In this document: positions 58,405-64,000 of the stretch, in pieces
Layout of the letters: each line of letters starts with the position of its first letter
How positions within the stretch are numbered: position 1 is the stretch's first letter
Assembly: GCA_947561585.1 (NCBI GenBank)
Contig: CANNZV010003183.1
Span: 1 to 64,000 of the forward strand
DNA: 64,000 nucleotides
Direction of reading: 5' to 3'
DNA from: Caprella mutica
Lineage: Eukaryota > Arthropoda > Malacostraca > Amphipoda > Caprellidae
Notes under the pieces: generated by a model
Told to the model about the DNA's origin: nothing
The model's database searches: none
Seen by the model: the letters and a program-made list of their open reading frames with translations, nothing else
Translations under genes and position numbers: made by a program

Positions 58405-58462
58405 GAGAGAATATTGAGAGTTGTTCAAAGGCGATAGAAAAAAATTCGTTTGCTACAAAGCC
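58405..58462. repeat. Single-copy progenitor-like unit of the 56-bp minisatellite
   Basis: GAGAATATTGAGAG, a GTTCAAAGGCGATAGA-type middle and AATTCGTTTGCTACAAAG match one period of the array at 30665-32830, with the same left and right flanks as that array, but only one unit is present. Confidence 0.75.
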
Positions 58463-59372
58463 TTCAATGCAAATGATGGAAATTTAGACGCAATTCTCAT
58501 CTCTAGTTGCTGATGGATCGTCTTTTCAAAATTGGGGAAATTCTATGTACAAAGTCTGTTCAGAAAGATGGGATATTTTATATAGAGTAATTACTTAATT
58601 AGTAGAATATTATATTTATATGTGTATGTTTATTTCGTTTCAAAGTATATATTATTAGAAATATATTCTGAAATAGAATTCTTTATTGAAGGATATATTC
58701 AATATTCTAAGACTGTAAATAATGTATCGTATAGAGAGTAAATAATTTAGAATCCTATGATGTAATGCAATAACTATAAGGATCCGGAATTTAATAATCG
58801 ATATATTGAATATAAAGCAGCATGGAAGGATATTATTAGAATATATATGTGCAGTCGAAGTGTTATCTGTGTTGGTTTTTATAACAATTTAGTAATTTCA
58901 CATTCATTTACTATAAGATACTTTAATGATTGTAATGATTGTAGATCATTTAAGATGGTTACACGATGACCAATTCAGAAGAATTGGAAAATATAGGAAA
59001 TTAGAAACTGTGATTTGAGAAATATCTACCATCATGTAATAGTGATTCTTTCCTCTGATGGTAAATCACCATAAATATCTAATAGTTAATAATAATAATA
59101 AAGTTATTACGGAACTATTCCTGTATCATATCAAATGCTACCATTTCCAATTTTTACTGCTCTAACGCATTCTTTTGAAGTATTCAAACTAAATATTCGA
59201 CACCAACACGGATGCCACAGACTGCCTAACGACTGAAATATCGAAAAGAATTCCAGAGAGTTGGACAACGAGAAACCTGTTCTCTCTGTGCGGTATTTAC
59301 TTTTAGAGAATGAACAACTTGGTAACGAATATCGGTAGATATATATTGTAAATGTCTTGGTGTGCGGATAGA

Positions 59373-59650
59373 GTATCGAAAAACAAAGTATCGAAAAACA
59401 AAATATCAAAAAACAAAGTATCGAAAAACAAAGTATCGAAAAACAAAGTATCGAAAAACAAAATATCAAAAAACAAAGTATCGAAAAAAAAAGTATCGAA
59501 AAAAAAAGTATCAAAAGACAAAGTGTCTTAAAACAAAGTATCGAAAAAAATAAGTATCGAAAGACAAAGTAACGAGAAAAAAGTATCGAAAGACAAAGTA
59601 TTGAAAGACAAAGAATAAAAAGACAAAGTATAGAAAGACAAAGTATAACA
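59373..59650. repeat. 15-bp array GTATCGAAAAACAAA
   Basis: About 18 units, regular at first then changing to GTATCGAAAGACAAA and GTATAGAAAGACAAA. The reverse-strand frame at 59131-59802 (FFDTLFFDTLFF type, 223 codons) reads this array and is not a gene. Confidence 0.93.
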
Positions 59651-61242
59651 GTACATAGTATAGAAATACAAAATATAATAAACGAAAGTATAGTGAGACA
59701 AAAACGGAAGGAAATAGCATAGAAAGAGATGTGTTGAAAAATTGAAATATAGGGAGAGGTGTGCCTCCCTGGCCTTGTTCGATAAAGACAAAATGATCCC
59801 ACCTACAATTGATCCCAGGACAATTGGGTCCCCAAGACAATCTTGATTTTCAGTAATAATATCCACAGCTGAGCGCGCGAACCTTTTTTATTCTCCGAAT
59901 CCGAACCCGAATCTTCGTCAAATTGGGTTCCGAACCTACGTATAGCAAATCCAATTTTGAAAATTTCGGTCCGAACATTTTTTCCGAACCGAACATCTAT
60001 TCCGAACATTTTTACGATAACCTTGTTTTCTTTAGGTATATATTTTATGTATAAAAAAGTAAAAAAAACGACAGTCTACTCATTTATTTACGGCCCTATT
60101 ACTAGATTATGTTTTCAAGGCTTTTAGGGCAACTTATTTAAAAAAACAATTTCATCAACATGATATTAATTATTTTATCATTAATTATTATTAATTTAAT
60201 AAATTTATAAAAATAATTATACAGTGACTTCACATGACTACATTATAGAGGAGTTACACTGGTATAGAACTCCTGTTTCAAGAAATACAACTAATTTAGT
60301 GAATTTACGAAATAGAAATAAAAGATTCATAGAAAACTTACGAATATTTGTGGTAGACTAAACTAAATATGTTCACTATAGAGTTAAGTTCGCTATACAG
60401 GAGTTTACTATACAGCATGATTTACTATACAGGAGTTCACTATAAAGGAGTTCCACTGTACTTACTACTTAATAAGTTAGTAATATTGAGTATGAGCATT
60501 AAGTATCTTTAAAGGTCCCTTCCAGTCTCCAATCCAATACGTAATTTAAGTTGTTATTCTTATTTTTCTTCTGACCTCCGAATTTCATGCAAAGAAAATT
60601 TAAGACCAACTCTGTCGTCATAATAATGCAAGGCAATGGATCCATATTAAAGTAACCAAGTATCTAATTAAGTACTTCTTAAGTTTTTACTATTGGTTTT
60701 CACTTTTTGATTTGTATTACAACATTTTTGAATCCGATCTGGAGAACTGATAATATAAAAACATTTTGCATTTTGTTTGAATATGATAGTACTAGACGCC
60801 GTATTATGGCATACTCTATTTGCATAACTTTTTCTTCTATTCAATATATTAGAAAGGTCAGACAGTGAAGATTACTGTGAATATTTCTCATAGTTATATT
60901 CAATATCATATAATACCTATATATAAATTATAATCAATTCAATTTTAAAGCGGATAGCAGAATACTTGATTTTTAATTTTCTGTTCAACCAACCTACTTA
61001 GCCGTCAAAATGTCGCTCATTTGAGTCATTTCAATATTTGTTCTTTTTAAAACCTTCATTTGATATTTACACATTCATTAGTGGAACCAAAAGAAAAAAT
61101 GTTCATTAAAAATAAAAGTAACAAGCTTAGACAAGAAACAAATATTTATTAGATGTTATTGTACGAAGCTTGGTGTGCGCAATCATTCCCGCACATATTT
61201 GATCTCGCTAAGCCGCTATAAAAGTTACAGTCAACTGATTAC
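59651..61242. other. Interior of the 1.9-kb element: degenerate short repeats, no gene
   Basis: 59875-60012 carries many CCGAACC/CCGAATC words; 60365-60460 carries five copies of TTCACTATACAGGAGTT-type words (about 18-20 bp), with inverted relatives at 60240-60275. The rest is AT-rich. Confidence 0.6.
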
Positions 61243-61359
61243 TTTGTCTTTCGATTCACTGTCCTAGTACCATATGTCTTAGTCACACTTAGTGAATCGT
61301 TGAAAGATTTTACTATCGTCTAAATAGGAAAATTTGAAATGAGAATTGGGGAGAGAATT

Positions 61360-62174
61360 CCATTAATAAATAGAAAACAATGAGAGATAAAACTAAACAA
61401 ATGCGGAACTGCCGATGGAACCAATAAAAGAACTCGATCATTCAGCTATGAATATTTTTATTTGTGCTTCATTTAACATTTTTCTCTTTGTCTTCAAGAG
61501 CCACTCTTATCCACTCATTAATACTTTCCTCTCTTCTTATATTTGATCCTCTCTCAAATCTTTTATCTCCTCATCAGTCCTACACTCGATTTCTCTGTCA
61601 ATATTTGACAACGAAAATCACCCCAAATTCTACCGATTTTAACGAGAGTTTATCATTATTGTAGCTAATCAAATCAACAAAATAATTGTATAAATAACTA
61701 GAAATCAATAACCTCAACTCGTAGATAAGTTGAATCAGTATTCATTTGGGTGAATTACTTCACATAAAAACAGTGAAAATATAATATATAATATAATATA
61801 GATAAGAACAGTGGAAAACTAAACAAAGTTTTAATTTGTACTGCTAGATGGAGCCATTCTGATCATTCCAGATACTCTAAGCCACCTAACGACAATGAAA
61901 GTAAACACTAATTACCGCAAATGAGTTGACTCAACTTGACATCATATTGACAGCAACGTATTTGTTGTTCGTAATCATAAAAGATTTTGTTTGTTTAAGC
62001 GGATATATACTTTATAAACGAGCTGTTAAGAATGCTTTCATTCGTGTTATCAATGCAAGGATAGAAACACAAGAAAATGATATTTACTACGTAAATTATA
62101 CAGCGTTTTATCAGATTGTTTACAGGAATGAACAAGACTTTACTATTAGAAACATTAATAAACTATAGGTTACA
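61360..62174. other. Shared duplication sequence, no gene seen
   Basis: Matches 33780-34530 of copy A (shared ACTGCCGATGGAACCAATAA and TTACCGCAAATGAGTTGACT). An 80-codon frame at 61926-62168 is broken in copy A, arguing against a conserved gene. Confidence 0.55.
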
Positions 62175-62872
62175 CCATCACAAAGTCCAGTGAGTCATAC
62201 CTCACAGTGCAGTGACTAATCCCTCACAGTGCAGTTCACATCATCACAAAGTGCAGTTCACACCATCACACAGTGAAGTTTACACCATCACAGTGCAGTT
62301 CACACCATCACGCAGTGTTGTTCACACCATCACATAGTGCAGTTCACACCATCACACAGTGCAGTTCACACCATCACATAGTGCAGTTCACACCATCACA
62401 CAGTGCAGTTCACACCATCACACAGTGCAGTTCACACCATCACATAGTGCAGTTCACACCATCACACAGTGCAGTTCACACCATCACACAGTGCAGTTCA
62501 CACCATCACACAGTGCAGGTCGCACCATCACATAGTGCAGTTCACACCATCACACAGTGCAGTTCACACCATCACACAGTGCAGTTCACACCATCACACA
62601 GTGCAGTTCACACCATCACACAGTGCAGTTCGCACCATCACACAGTGCAGTTCACACCATCACACAGTGCAGTTCACACCATCACAGTGTAGTTCTCACC
62701 ATCACACAGTGTTGTTCACACCATCACACAGTGCAGTTCACACCATCACACAGTGCAGTTCGCACCATCACATAGTGCAGTTCACACCATCACACAGTGC
62801 AGTTCACACCATCACACAGTGCAGTTCACACCATCACACAGTGCAGTTCACATCATCACACAGTGCATTGCC
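62175..62872. repeat. 22-bp minisatellite, copy B (mostly CAGTTCACACCATCACAC type)
   Basis: About 31 units; the first two are the CAGTGACTAATCCCTCACAG type and the remainder the CAGTTCACACCATCACACAG type, with a few 19-bp short units. Flanks match those of the array at 34526-34812. Confidence 0.95.
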
Positions 62873-64000
62873 ATCTCTCAGGATAATGCAGTTCCTCTTT
62901 CCCCAAATAATTTTTAAAATCTCATCCATAGTCACCCAATCTCGGAGTATTAATTCCCTTGATTTACGAGCTGATTTGAGTAAACATAACAGCGGCTCAA
63001 ATTCTCCAGTCACTTCCACAGTCGCAAAATAACGAAACTCTTTAATGTGCTAAAAAAGTCAACAGAGAAGCAATATCTTGTAGGGAGTGCCAAATCTATG
63101 AGATATGGATTTGTTTTCGACCAATATCTTAAAAAATATATTGTTTGTGAGACTATCAGCTTCCTGATACCTGAGAGTATTCTATAATAGTCATAAACAA
63201 AGTTATTGTTCCTTGAATCTACCTTTAATCCAGGAGATTTACTGTGTTTATATTCGAGAACATCTATTTATTCATAGATATGCTCTAATAGGTAACTGTT
63301 CATGTAGTAAATCGGGTAATAAGGTAATAACTATTCCGGACTAACACAGTTCTACTAACTAAATTATTGTATTGCTATATTTATTACCAACATGTTTTCA
63401 TTGCAATGATAAATCTTCCATACTATACATTATACAGCCATTCATTATCAAATTCGAAGTAACGACTTTGCATGCTTCCAAACTGTCTCTATTAGCTCTG
63501 AGGTACTTTATGCCACTAAAACATTGCTTTCCCTGTGTTCTTCTATTAGATACATTCTCCTGTTCCAAATACATTTATTCAATATGGTATATTAATTAAT
63601 TGATTCGTTCAATGACGTAAATTAAGCTTAGATCTTAGTGAGGCTGTTTAGATCTAAGAGTTGGTTGTTTACAAATCTACCTTACAATATTGACAATGAT
63701 TCATATAGATATTATAGCCTCAATTAATATGGAAGAGTCACTAATTCTGGTATGTAATTGTTATTGTGATACAAATTGATTATTTTAAAAGAAAATAATT
63801 GTATCGCCGATGAATAAGATGATTCTTCTCATTTCCTGTAAATTATCATTTCAGGAAACTATTTAGTTCATTTAATATTTGTCTATTCAATTTTTTTCAA
63901 CTATAATCTATTATTTATACTTCTTTCAACAGCAGTAATGTTTAATTAAATATATTAGAAAGGCTATTAATTGGATGATTTTACTAACTGGAAATTTGAT
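62873..64000. other. Shared duplication sequence to the window end, no gene seen
   Basis: Parallels 34813-35291 and then 41456-42000 of copy A. The junction near 63433-63442 is the empty site for the 35301-41452 element. Confidence 0.6.

Larger units (their letters stand above)
59361..61273. mobile_element. Foldback-like element with 15-bp array arm (1.9 kb)
   Basis: Flanked by ATGTCTTGG (59352-59360) and ATGTCTTAG (61274-61282), 8 of 9 identical. Left end TGTGCGGATAGAGTATCGAA; right end in reverse complement TGGTACTAGGACAGTGAATC, then GAAAGACAAAG. The left arm has about 18 units of GTATCGAAAAACAAA; the right arm has only one or two. Copy A lacks the whole insert at the corresponding place (about 33700-33740). 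The interior is AT-rich with no transposase recognised. Confidence 0.7.
57734..64000 (+). repeat. Segmental duplication, copy B (runs off the window)
   Basis: Direct copy of 30365-42000; anchors are given with copy A. Copy B starts 27.4 kb downstream of copy A's start; removing the inserts in A would leave only several kb between them, so the arrangement looks like a tandem duplication whose first copy was inflated by insertions. Confidence 0.88.

Noticed and set aside
59131..59866. Reverse-strand frames of 223, 112 and 109 codons
   Set aside because: They follow the 15-bp array of the 1.9-kb element in overlapping frames; hydrophobic FFDTLF repeats are artefacts.
61926..62168. 80-codon open frame in copy B
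   Set aside because: The corresponding sequence in copy A (about 34290-34520) does not keep the frame.
62273..63032. 187- and 139-codon histidine/serine-rich frames (SAVHTITQC type)
   Set aside because: Products of the 22-bp array; the copy-A array gives different frames.

Overview
The window is AT-rich, non-coding eukaryotic DNA, most likely from an arthropod (probably an insect). The reasons are the APE-type non-LTR retrotransposon, a Tc1/mariner-type element with TA target sites, a pogo/Tigger-like relic, hAT-like MITEs, very many minisatellites, and no sign of operons, Shine-Dalgarno sites or dense coding. The species cannot be fixed from the sequence. I see no convincing host gene, tRNA or rRNA. 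The only recognisable proteins belong to transposons. Most long open frames are by-products of tandem repeats whose unit lengths are multiples of three (12, 15, 24, 36 bp).

Layout. 1-1974: 12-bp satellite. 1975-7282: AT-rich DNA with a short minisatellite (3790), a solitary foldback-type arm (4070) and a hAT-like MITE (4869-5172). 7292-24140: candidate giant foldback-like element with near-matching 9-bp flanks. It holds an inverted pair of roughly 300-bp arms built on a GATCTACGCGCGTAGATC palindrome, several minisatellites, and an old direct duplication (about 11.0-14.4 kb and 18.4-23.0 kb). 24150-30364: AT-rich DNA with a Tc1/mariner-type element (26627-27834) nested in a pogo/Tigger-like relic (26304-28861). 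30365-57733 and 57734-64000: two direct copies, A and B, of one locus. Copy B runs off the window end. Copy A carries an expanded 56-bp minisatellite (30.7-32.8 kb), a 6.15-kb foldback-like element containing a nearly intact LINE (35301-41452), and a 13.3-kb foldback-like element (42108-55400) full of 36-, 24- and 19-bp arrays. Copy B carries an expanded 22-bp array and a 1.9-kb foldback-like element (59361-61273).

The main unifying observation is a set of large elements whose terminal inverted repeats are themselves tandem arrays (units near 15, 16 and 18 bp) and which are flanked by 9-bp direct repeats, as in Foldback-type transposons. The array units are unrelated between elements, but several extreme ends share a short motif (CTAGG followed by A/T-rich sequence). 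The A/B paralogues act as natural empty sites: they confirm two of these insertions and show two minisatellites before and after expansion. No transposase for these elements is visible, so they would have to be mobilised in trans. All element calls rest on reading the sequence by eye; none was checked by alignment software or a database.
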